64,000 nucleotides of DNA from Membranipora membranacea (Eukaryota; Bryozoa; Gymnolaemata; Cheilostomatida; Membraniporidae). Where the stretch lies: contig OU612067.1 of the NCBI GenBank assembly GCA_914767715.1, positions 27,316,162 to 27,380,161 of the forward strand, written 5' to 3'. The notes below the pieces were generated by a model. It had not been told where the DNA came from. It worked only from the letters and a program-made list of their open reading frames with translations, and made no database searches. Both the position numbers and the translations under genes were made by a program. This document shows positions 10,841 through 20,192 of the stretch, one piece after another. Numbering within the stretch: position 1 is the first letter of the stretch; every line of letters begins with the position of its first letter.

Positions 10841-12417
10841 AGAAGTTTTTCAAAATGGCATTTAAGTTTAAGTGAGTCTAAAATCATACCTTGACTGAGG
10901 ACCTTGTTGTATTGGTCCTGAGTGTCAAACTTTACTTTAAAGATGCGCATTTTCTTTTCCCCTTTGTAAATCCTTATAGCTGAAGAGTTGGGGAAATTCT
11001 GTGATATCTCTTTTATTACAAGTTCATCATCAGCATCGATAGGAATGCCTCTCAGCATACCAGTGTTGACTTTTGCTGATTCTGGATTGATTGTCTTTCT
11101 TACTTGCGAATTTTCAAATAGTAATGTATTCCAAGTGTTTATCAACTTGGTCACTGTCTTTTCATCGCGAAGGTGCAGCATAATTTTTGGAGATTCTGTC
11201 TTGAAATTGTAGGTCGTTATGTTTTCTATGATTGTTGGGCCGAATTCACGGTTAATCTCACGTCTGATGTTGTCTTGATTATAGTTTTGGTAGGTTTTTG
11301 ATGACTTGTTGATACTTATTACGATGCAGTGCTTGGGGTTGAAGTTGTTTGGACGAGCTGTTTTTGTAATAGATGGCATGTGATCTGGTGTGTTGGATGT
11401 AGTTGCCGGTGAACTTGGTGTTGGTGTGTTTTGATGTGTTGTTGATGAAGGAATATTTCTGTGGAGTTGTCTACTGCTGCTTGCAACTGATGACCATTGT
11501 TGTGTGGTGTTAAGAGTTTGAGTTGGAAGATATGTTTGTTGTACGGTATTTTTGGAATTTGATGGACATTCCTTTGTACTAGGGCTCTCAGAAAAAGCAC
11601 TAGTAATTTTATCCAATTTAACCTGCATGCTGTCCATCTTCTCCTGCATGCTGTCCATCTTCTCCATCATAATAGAAAGCACGCCATGTAGAGTTCTGCA
11701 TGACGCACATCCGGGACTCTCCCCACAATCTCTGTCCCTGGAATGACTGGGAGCGCTGTCGACGAATGGAGCAGAAGTCTCCATTGTCTCAGACAGGGAA
11801 CACTGAGAAGACTCTGGCAGTGAGACTGTAGATCCCCCCAGAGCACCCTGTGTGCTTTGTTGTTGAGTTGTGCTGCTGTTGGCATTGGTTTGTTTACTTT
11901 TCAGCGATTCCATTGCATTTGAGCATGAGGAACGGACTTTCTCGTTTAAATTGGCAATTGTTTCTGGCTGTAATTCACCTACCAGCTTAGAGTAGTGACT
12001 TATAAACACATCCACATCTTTGATAGCATTCACCAGTATTCTAGAGGTGGTATGGTAAAAGTTTGCAGTATAAAGGCGTCTATCCGATTTCTTCTTGTTT
12101 TTAACGGTGAATATGGTGGCTGTTGTGTTTTTGTCCTTATCTTTATTCATTTTCCTAGTTACATAAAGATATTGCTCCTGAATTGATGTTTGAAATATAG
12201 ATCTGACAAGCTCAAAAACAGCTGTGCTGCAGTCAACGACAATTTGGATGTTTCCCGGATTACCTTTAATGGTGATAGACTCATCAGTGGTAGTAGAGTC
12301 GATTTTCTTTTGTAATGCCTTCAACTTGTTGAGCGAATAGGTGAAGATATTATCCTCAGCATCATCCTCATCAGGATCATTACTGGAAATGAGTTTTCTC
12401 TTCTTGCCTTTGTTCAT
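10837..12417 (-). CDS. LINE ORF1: nucleic-acid-binding chaperone-like protein
   Basis: A 526-residue frame directly upstream of ORF2. The N-terminus is basic (KGKKRKL) then acidic. The middle has a short heptad-like coiled coil in which EKMDSMQ is repeated in tandem, followed by a long Ser/Thr/Gln/Pro-rich stretch. The last about 160 residues look folded, with alternating strand/helix character. No CCHC zinc knuckle was seen. By position and layout it is the ORF1 partner of the element, expected to coat the RNA, multimerise through the coiled coil and act as a chaperone in the retrotransposition particle. The overlap ATGA with ORF2 suggests termination-reinitiation translation. Exact family of the C-terminal fold is unknown. 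Confidence 0.87.
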   Translation of the reverse strand: MNKGKKRKLISSNDPDEDDAEDNIFTYSLNKLKALQKKIDSTTTDESITIKGNPGNIQIVVDCSTAVFELVRSIFQTSIQEQYLYVTRKMNKDKDKNTTATIFTVKNKKKSDRRLYTANFYHTTSRILVNAIKDVDVFISHYSKLVGELQPETIANLNEKVRSSCSNAMESLKSKQTNANSSTTQQQSTQGALGGSTVSLPESSQCSLSETMETSAPFVDSAPSHSRDRDCGESPGCASCRTLHGVLSIMMEKMDSMQEKMDSMQVKLDKITSAFSESPSTKECPSNSKNTVQQTYLPTQTLNTTQQWSSVASSSRQLHRNIPSSTTHQNTPTPSSPATTSNTPDHMPSITKTARPNNFNPKHCIVISINKSSKTYQNYNQDNIRREINREFGPTIIENITTYNFKTESPKIMLHLRDEKTVTKLINTWNTLLFENSQVRKTINPESAKVNTGMLRGIPIDADDELVIKEISQNFPNSSAIRIYKGEKKMRIFKVKFDTQDQYNKVLSQGMILDSLKLKCHFEKLL

Positions 12418-12866
12418 TTTGGGTGAAAATTACCCAGATTTATTGTCAATTTTTCTGGAGCTCAGATTTTTTCAGCCTTGCGCTTCAAGAATTCAACAAT
12501 CATGATATAAATAGATGAACATCTCAATGAGCATATTCAATTTATTTTAATTTGATTTGAATGACAAACTCTGGATGTAAAACAACAAGTTGAATATTTT
12601 ATTGCTTTTAAAAAGCCTCGATATAGAAATAATTAATTGTGATTATTGTAGTTAATTTGGTGCTAACAATTTTATTCCATTTTTTATGTTATGAGATTAT
12701 ATTTTTTAAGAATAGTTAGTTAGAGTGCACCCGAAACTCAATGCTAAGCGGTTTTGGCGCAGGAGTAGTTTGTTTAATGCAAAGCAATATTTGACAGATC
12801 ACGCTGGCCCCAACACCCTTTAGTGTATACGTTCGAATCAATACCAGTTGAGGTCTTGATCTCCCT

Positions 12867-13105
12867 AGGCAAGATAGCGTAGTGGTTGGGATGCAAGCTA
12901 GACAGTCTGAGAGTAGCTGGTTCGAATTCCAGTTACAACCCATGCTGCTAATGTAGGTGAGCTCTCCATACATTAGCCTAGCTTTCCCGCTCCTATCTTG
13001 TACAGGGGTGCGCTAAGTTGACTTTCATGTGTATATGTTATGAATATGTATATGTTTCATGTCCTGTAAAGACAGCTGGAGAGCTGCTAATAAAAAATGA
13101 TATAC
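12867..13105 (+). mobile_element. tRNA-derived SINE
   Basis: A tRNA-like head carries an A-box-like TAGCGTAGTGGTTGG at about 12874-12888 and a B-box GGTTCGAATTC at 12919-12929, with spacing close to that of a tRNA promoter. The sequence does not fold into a full functional tRNA. An unrelated body of about 150 bases ends in GCTAATAAAAAATG, an A-rich tail. This is the standard build of a Pol III-transcribed SINE. It sits just upstream of the LINE 5' end, in the opposite orientation. Confidence 0.72.
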
Positions 13106-13977
13106 ATTTTTATCATCACTAAAATATGGCATCGAGTTGAGCTACAACTTTCATCCTAGTTTCCATAATAATAATTCGCTGCTGATTCTCACAAAAAGAT
13201 AATATTTTTGCGCAGTGAAAATACAGCGTGATGAAATTCTGATGTCGGTGTCGTTGTTCTATTGTCTGAAACAAAGAGCAGACTCGGTGAATCACCGTTG
13301 TGTGGCATCAAATCATGCGGACTTTTATTGTCTTGCACATAGTCAGAAGTTTAGATGAATGTCACCCAGATAATACATCAAATCACGCACTAATTGTTGA
13401 AGGTATTGCGGGGTGATTACTATCGAAATATACAATCTTGCATGTTAAACATATTATCATTCACGTTAAAAATATAATCTTGCATGTTTTATATGCTAAG
13501 ACATCACAAGTGTCTTTAAATAACAACTAATACATAATATAAAGCCTATAAATGAAAATCGCCATTTCTTGTTAACTATCAATGTTCTTATAAATCACTC
13601 TCATTCTGTGCAACACCAAACTAGCAGCGTAAACAATACCTGAATTCTGATCAATGATAGTTGCCAGCTTAGCATGTAAAGCTATCGGGAGTATTATATT
13701 AATGTATTGTACCAATGCAACACCATCAACAAAACTAAATTACATACCTAATTATTGCTGCCACATGTATAGCTACATGAAAAGATGTATGCTGGTAGTG
13801 GTAACATCCAGTTGTTTGATATCGCAGAAAGCTGTTACTAAATAACGATCATTCTTTTGGTGGTACGTGAGGTAGCATTCCTCAACGAACGCTTCGCAGT
13901 AGGTAAGGGCCCACCAGATTCTAAGCCAGTCTACTTGCAACTAATGCAAGCGGAGGGGATAGATTTAAAAGACCACC
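13106..13977. other. intergenic region before PLA2 gene 3
   Basis: No gene or clear element is recognised. The stretch is AT-rich. Confidence 0.4.
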
Positions 13978-15177
13978 ATGTCCTCCAAATGTTTCTGCTG
14001 TCTGATGGTGTTGTTGATGACGTTGTGTTCTTTGATACAGCATAGCTCAGCTGATAACTGCAGAAGTGGTATGATTTTATTATGCTTGGTATAAAAATAG
14101 CTACTTTGACATAATGATTACTATGGAAGGAATCTCTCATGAACACTCGTGCGGTTTAGTCCTCAGATGATATACCAATTGGGATAATAATAATTGAAGA
14201 ATTATTATATTCGTTATATCATTATATTCTATATTCTATTATATCATGAAATCATGAATATTATTATATTATTTTTATTATATTATCAAAGAAACTCTCA
14301 CACGAGCCGTGGTTACAACAAACAGGCTGTAGACAATATATGTGGATGGGCGAGGCTTTCACAATGACTGCTGGATTATGATAAAGAGAACTTGTTGCTT
14401 GTATGTAGATTTGACCAATGGCTGTGGAGTAAGTGAGATGAATTTACACGGACCATACACAGACACATTCCACTCTGCCTGTGTGAGACATGATCATTGT
14501 TACAACTGTGTAAGTATATATCTGAATACAATCCACCAGCGAGTGTGAGTTTGGAGAGTATACATGGTGACTCAGTAGACAAAATGATGGTTTTACAAAA
14601 CAATGATGGCAAAGAGGCCGAAATGAATAGCTTGAAATCTTACAAAAGATAGGAAAAAGAAACACTGAACTGACAGTATATTTGCAACAATCTGTGATGG
14701 AGGTAATCTACGAAAAGCCTGTTTACCCTGAGAAAGTGATATCTACAGTTATATTTTTCTTCTGCTTTCAGGGATCGCTTAAAAATATCAGTGCAACTCG
14801 CACCAAGTGCGACAACTGGTTCAATAGCAATATGAAGAAAATCTGTGAGGGAAAAAATTGGTGGGCCGAGCGACCAGCATGTCATGTATGTATTTATTTA
14901 TCACAATATTGACATCCATTGACATATATCATATACATGGCATTTGAGTGTGTGGTAACATTCTACAATAAACATAAACTCTTGCAGCCAAAAAGTTGAA
15001 ACTTGAATTGGAACTAGAATTTCGCTAAAGCTGTTTTATTGACTGAGAATTTATCTTTCTTTGTAGCTATTTCAGAATATCTACTACCGGGTGGTCCAAG
15101 CAGCAGGATCTCTGTTCTATTTAAATCATCCAAAATCATACTGCTCCGAGTCCTGGGTGTCCAAATGTATTAGCTAG
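13978..15177 (+). CDS. secreted phospholipase A2, conodipine/PF09056-like (PLA2 gene 3)
   Basis: Exons 13978-14068, 14409-14509, 14772-14885 and 15067-15177 join into 138 residues with the family intron phases 1, 0, 0. The signal peptide (residues 1 to about 26) is Cys-rich and hydrophobic. The mature enzyme shows NGCG, catalytic ACVRHDHCY, KCDNWF and a C-terminal SYCSESWVSKC. Exon 3 is one codon longer than in its paralogues (WWAERPAC). The ten mature cysteines align with genes 1 and 2, and gene 2 is the closest relative, so the LINE and SINE now separate what was probably a tandem duplicate pair. The ATG at 13978 was chosen because it gives an immediate signal peptide; a longer overlapping frame from 13857 is in another phase and is not used. 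Confidence 0.85.
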
Positions 15178-15908
15178 CCAAATGACACTGTATTATGACT
15201 CTTTTTGTAAATACATGTTAATGTACCTAATGAAAATACATATAAACATATTCATATAGGTATAGTAGTCGTAGGGGGCTATGCAAGTGGTTGAATGGTT
15301 AAATCAGGATGTAATTTGAGAACTCAACCCAAAGTATAGCAAGTATCAGGAAGGTAAACTAGAGCTTGCCTGCAGCAAAAACTGTTAGGCAGTTTGGTAC
15401 ACAATTGTTCTAATCCAACTGAGTGATTAACTCCTGCCAGATTTCTCCACTCAAACATCGTTGGGTTATCTATTTCAGTCAAAACCTGTGGAGGTAGCAT
15501 ACTTTAGCTATGTTTATCACTAAAGTATGTAGGTCAAGATGCGTCAGGGGTGTACTGCCTCCCCCTAAAACGCACAATTTGGATTTCTTTTGCTATTGAT
15601 ATACCTCAGAAAGCTTTAAATGGTGACACTTTGCCCTAGACCCCACAGGAAAAACTGACAGGACTCCAACTGATGTTGCTTTGCACCCTTCATAATTATT
15701 ACCTCCCCACCAACTACAGCTCTGCCCTACATTAGATATAAATAGTTCATTTTTGCTGACCCTGCAATGTGGGGAAATGCACTTTACTTAAAGTGCATGC
15801 ATTGTGCCACAACCTTTAAGGTGTTTTTTATACTTAAATATCGTTGAAAATTGAAATTTTTTGACATTGTCGAGAGAGTAAAAAGTTAGCAAGCTTTGAT
15901 GAATCATC
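15178..15908. other. intergenic region between PLA2 genes 3 and 4
   Basis: No gene seen. A short hairpin with arms CATACTTTAG/CTAAAGTATG lies near 15499-15530. Confidence 0.4.
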
Positions 15909-17424
15909 ATGGAACTGCAGCGGTATAAACACCTTATAGTGGTGCTGACCCTGATGCTCCTACAGTGTGTCAGCAGTAAGGTGGAGTGTGAAACAGGTAG
16001 GGCTGTTATGAGTTATTAATCTTAGAGGATGTTCAGTCTTTGCTACTTTGTAGTATAAGCTACTATCACTATCATAATATTTTTGACATTGCGCATTGGG
16101 TGAGACCGTGACATCACACATGAGTTTTGTGATTCCTTAGACAGATTTGTAAGAGAGATGCAGTGGGCCTATCAAACTCTGGAATATAACACTTCTGTGC
16201 TCACAGGACACCATTTGAACCGGTGAGACCTGTAAGAAGACGCAGCATTTTGGCCTGCTTATCATTCATCGTCAGGTGATTGGGGTAATAACCACACCAG
16301 CGTAGAGCATTGTTCATGGAACTTTGACGATTTTTCTAGATCCCAGAATTTCCCTTAAATTGTGTTATTCTCCTTGATAAAACGATCCGTACCACTTATA
16401 CTGAGGGATGTCTTATCTGTGGTATCGTGATTATTGTAAGTATCAAGAAGTTAAAGTCCTCCCTCTTCTGTTTTGCAGCTCTGGCTGCTGGCTGTACAAC
16501 ATTTGGATTTCCAGCTCTGTATAGAGAGAAATTTAAGTCAGCCTGTGTGAGACATGATCATTGCTACAACTGTGTAAGTTGAGTTACCAGAAAAATTAAA
16601 AACAATCAAATATAACAAATGTGATAATATTTTGTATATACTGAATATAGATCGCCAATAAAAACTTTAATCCAATGATTTGTTTCTATTTTCTTTGTTT
16701 TCTTATAGCATTATAATCTCTAATTGAATATCAGACATCTTTTTTAGACATCCTTTTAGTTTTTCTCCCCGTCCTTTTGTGTAAGCTCACTGAGATAGTC
16801 ACCATAGCCGAAATTCCTGCCAACAAATACTTACTGAAATATTCGTGTCATTTGTATTGTACTCATTTGGAGGCTAGGCAGGCCTTACAGACATCATAGA
16901 AATGACAGATTTTCCCTGATACATTTGTAGGGTACCCATAGTAAGATCGACATTGATCGCAAGTTATGTGATGATTACTTATATATAAACATGGAAAGGG
17001 TATGTGACGATGAAAGTTGGTGGACAAGGTGTTTATGTTATGTGAGTCCAGCAAGTTCAAGCTATGTTGCATATCTAATTAATTGGATGCTTCATATGCG
17101 GATGGCACATTATTTTGCTAGTAACGTTTGATCCCATAATATGCCAGCGTTGAAGTTACTTTTTGCCCCATTACACCGCTATGCTGCCGTCTGCATTCCA
17201 ACAAAATCAAAAAATCAATCTTTCCAGTAACCACATTAATGCGTTTGGAATACAGAATTTTTTCCTGTAAATTACCCCTGCTAATGATCTTTGCTCATTT
17301 GATGTAGGCAACAAAGAACACATACTATCTCATTGCTAGGACGGCCGGCAGGTTTGGATTCTACGCCAGCGAACCTTACTCATACTGTGATAAGCCATGG
17401 GTACCACAGTGTATCAGGTGGTGA
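15909..17424 (+). CDS. secreted phospholipase A2, conodipine/PF09056-like, divergent (PLA2 gene 4)
   Basis: Exons 15909-15996, 16479-16573, 16931-17041 and 17308-17424 give 136 residues; phases 1, 0, 0 match the other copies. A signal peptide covers residues 1 to about 24. The catalytic block ACVRHDHCY is intact, but the preceding NGCG loop is changed to AAGC, exon 2 is two codons shorter than in genes 2 and 3, and exon 3 has an extra cysteine (RCLCY), giving eleven in the mature chain. The downstream CDD is kept. It is the most divergent of the four and may differ in calcium binding or substrate. AATAAA at 17525-17530 is a likely poly(A) signal. Identity as a family member is firm; activity is inferred. 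Confidence 0.84.
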
Positions 17425-20192
17425 TGTCTATATATAGACAAATGCTGAAACATGAAACAGTAAAATGTAAAATCATGCATTGATGGTAAGGATTTACTTT
17501 TTGATAGAATTTGTGTTTGAAGAAAATAAAGGAGTACTAGTCCTTGCTTGATTCATGGTAATTTGATTTAATGTCTCTCAAAAAACATTTTGTCATTCAT
17601 CAGAATAAAAAAAACACAATGAAACACAAAACTTTGCAATACCCATTGTGATGGGCTTGTGTAATGAAACATGGCCGAGGGATGAGTGCCTGTGACTGTG
17701 ATTATGATACTTTCCAGATAAAAATGTGCCATGAATGAAATCACCCTAAATGCGCTGGTTTTGCCTCAGTTGGAGTATGTGCAGAATGTAAGGGTGCCTT
17801 CATTGTTGGCAGCAACACAGATACCAATTGCATCTCAGTTTTGCTTATGAATGCGCCCATGGGCTTGGAAAAAAGACTAGGATACAAATTTAATAAATTT
17901 ACGCAGCTGAGGCCACCAAAGATAATGTTGTACAAAAGAAGGCCTTGAAACAGTGGGTGACACAAGGTTCATTGCTCATAACAGTACAGCCTCTCATATC
18001 GAGCTTTATTTGGTTTATTCGGTGAGGGGGAGAGGAGATCTTCAGTACCCTTTCCCACTGAACAAAGCCTTTCAATGCACACAAAGCATAGCACTGTTGC
18101 ACGGTTGCGTGTTGTTATGACAGCATAATAATTATCATTTTTCAAGCAGATATTTTGCAGATATTCACATGTGATGTAATGTAATGGTCAGCATTTGCAG
18201 GAGACAATGATTTTGCCCTAAATGATCAGGGTCTTATTTAGCCAACGTGTTGGCTGGGCTTTGATCAGAGCCAACGGATTGGCTAGGTGTCCCTCCATCA
18301 AACCCTGACCAAACAAATCAGAGCCAACACATTGGCTAGATTTGGAGTTGTCTTTTGTCGGCAAAAGAAAGGACAACTCTGTAAAAACAGCATCATTAAT
18401 TTTGCAATACGGCAAAACAGACAGATCACACTTCTGGAGGGAGCCATGCTTTTTTCTTTCCCATTCAAACAAAAATAGCTGAACTGAGAAGTTCAATAAT
18501 TTGCTACAAAACTGCATTCTTATACTGATAAATAGCTTATTATCACCCTGCCGATACATTTTTAGTCACTCATAACAAGCTGTAACAGGTTGGTGTTTAC
18601 TGTGATCTGTTTTGGTTAGTGAATGTATTATATTAAAAGTAGTAACTTCACTTGTATGTTATGTAAGTAAGGTCAAGGACTGGAGCTAACTCCTACTACT
18701 ACTTACTTCTACTCTAGGTAGAAGCAACAAGTAGTTGCAATTGCTTGCTTGCTTGCTTGGTTGGTTGGTTGGTTGGTAGATGCAATGAACTCCCTCAGTT
18801 CATTGGTGGATGAGTAGGCTCCAGTGTAGTCTAAGTTTCTTATGCACTGTGAGTTAATAATGTATGGTGTTTGAATCTCAGCTAGCAAATAATGGGAAGA
18901 TGAGTACTACTCTACTGGCTAAGCCATGTTCACTCACTCCCTTGATTGATGGCACAACATAGGATAGATAGTGATTGTCACTGTGAAAATGAGACAAAAA
19001 GTTGTTACAAAATAAACTAACTTCACTTACTTACCTAGTTAGTAGTCCAACCCCAGTGTCCACCTCAGTAGTCATACCCCACTGACCACTCATTTTATTT
19101 GGCACTTGTTTATATATTTATATATATAAGTAGGGTAAGGGTGTTTTAAATTTCAGTTCTTTCGGTTCATCATCATTGTTTTTTTTTAGTGTCATAACAG
19201 ATACAGGTGAGATGTCTGTATTGTATTGGCTAGGTCAGGCGGATAAAGTAAACCTGTATGTGTGTATCACTCACTATACATCTTTGCAAGACCTAATAAA
19301 TAGATAAATTTTCACTCATTTATTTTGCTTTAGTCAGGCACAGTTCCTAGTAGATGCTATGATAACTTACTGCATTACAAGCTATCTTTGAGTGATTGAT
19401 ATTATTTGTTGTCTATTTAAATCGCAGGAAAGAAACACGCTAGCAGAGCCAAGCTGCAGTCCGTACTTATTATAATTATCCAACCCCAACAACACAGATT
19501 TGCAGAGACAGTTGAAATAAATGTGAGTCATCTGATGAATAATATATACAAAACGGAATATTATATTTAATCATCGATCGATTTTTTGATATTGTGGTTC
19601 GAAAAGTAACGATTGCAAATCGTGGATTCCAAGATAAATAATTATCAGGGAGTTTCACAGGATTTCTGGTTTGGTTGTATCTGTGTACCTTAACAAATGT
19701 GATATTTGGACTTTTCAAAACATACATAGGCCCACCCTCATTATCAGTCAAAAACATGAAAGTTGATTGGGCATATTGACGTTGTTCAAAGTTTTTGCTT
19801 CCAAATTTGAGAGAGATCAGGGGATTGACTCCGGCTCTTAAATACTTCTGGCCCTACAAGAGAACTAAGGATCTAAATCCCTCAATTTAGTTTTTCCTCT
19901 CAGCACGCAATAAATTCCTACAGTCAGTTATCCATTATGAACAACTGTGACTATTGCAACTGAAAAGTTTCATCATGCTTTTGCATAATGTCATACGCTA
20001 CACTGTTTTGTTGATAACAGTTTTGTAAATCTCTTTTGCTTGAGATAAACAAAAGTTGGATATACCTTATCGTGGTTACCTCCTTCCTGACTGCCAGGTT
20101 GTGTTGATCGCTCATCAAAAGAAATTTGCGACTTGAGTGTTGAAACCAACGTACTAATTATGTTGGCGATTGACTTAATTTCAGAAAGTAAT
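17425..20192. other. gene-free stretch between PLA2 gene 4 and RCC1
   Basis: No convincing exon was found. It holds three copies of a 16-bp imperfect palindrome around 18240-18337 and a TTGC/TTGG microsatellite at about 18744-18778. The part before 20193 probably contains the RCC1 promoter and 5' UTR, but no core element is obvious. Confidence 0.45.
18744..18778. repeat. TTGC/TTGG microsatellite
   Basis: Repeated TTGC units pass directly into repeated TTGG units. Confidence 0.85.

Larger units (their letters stand above)
7966..12480 (-). mobile_element. full-length non-LTR retrotransposon (LINE), apparently intact
   Basis: The element reads on the minus strand: a 5' UTR upstream of 12417, ORF1 (12417-10837), ORF2 (10840-8096) and a 3' UTR of about 130 bases. 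The 3' UTR carries AATAAA on the minus strand (7980-7985), just before the end of PLA2 gene 2. Both ORFs are open and the endonuclease and RT catalytic residues are present, so the copy is young and possibly competent. The outer ends are estimates, because no clear target-site duplication or long A-tail was found. Confidence 0.88.

Noticed and set aside
12867-12940. Functional tRNA gene
   Set aside because: A and B boxes are present, but the acceptor and anticodon arms do not pair as a tRNA and the sequence runs into a SINE body.
13857-14045. Alternative reading frame over PLA2 gene 3 exon 1
   Set aside because: The frame starting at 13978 gives a signal peptide and the family splice phase; the longer one does not.
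18218-18559. 113-residue minus-strand open frame
   Set aside because: It covers the repeated AGCCAAC palindromes and has no domain; composition explains it.
20133-20192. Upstream in-frame ATG of RCC1
   Set aside because: It would add a hydrophobic leader unlike RCC1 and bury the MPPKR start that fits N-terminal methylation.
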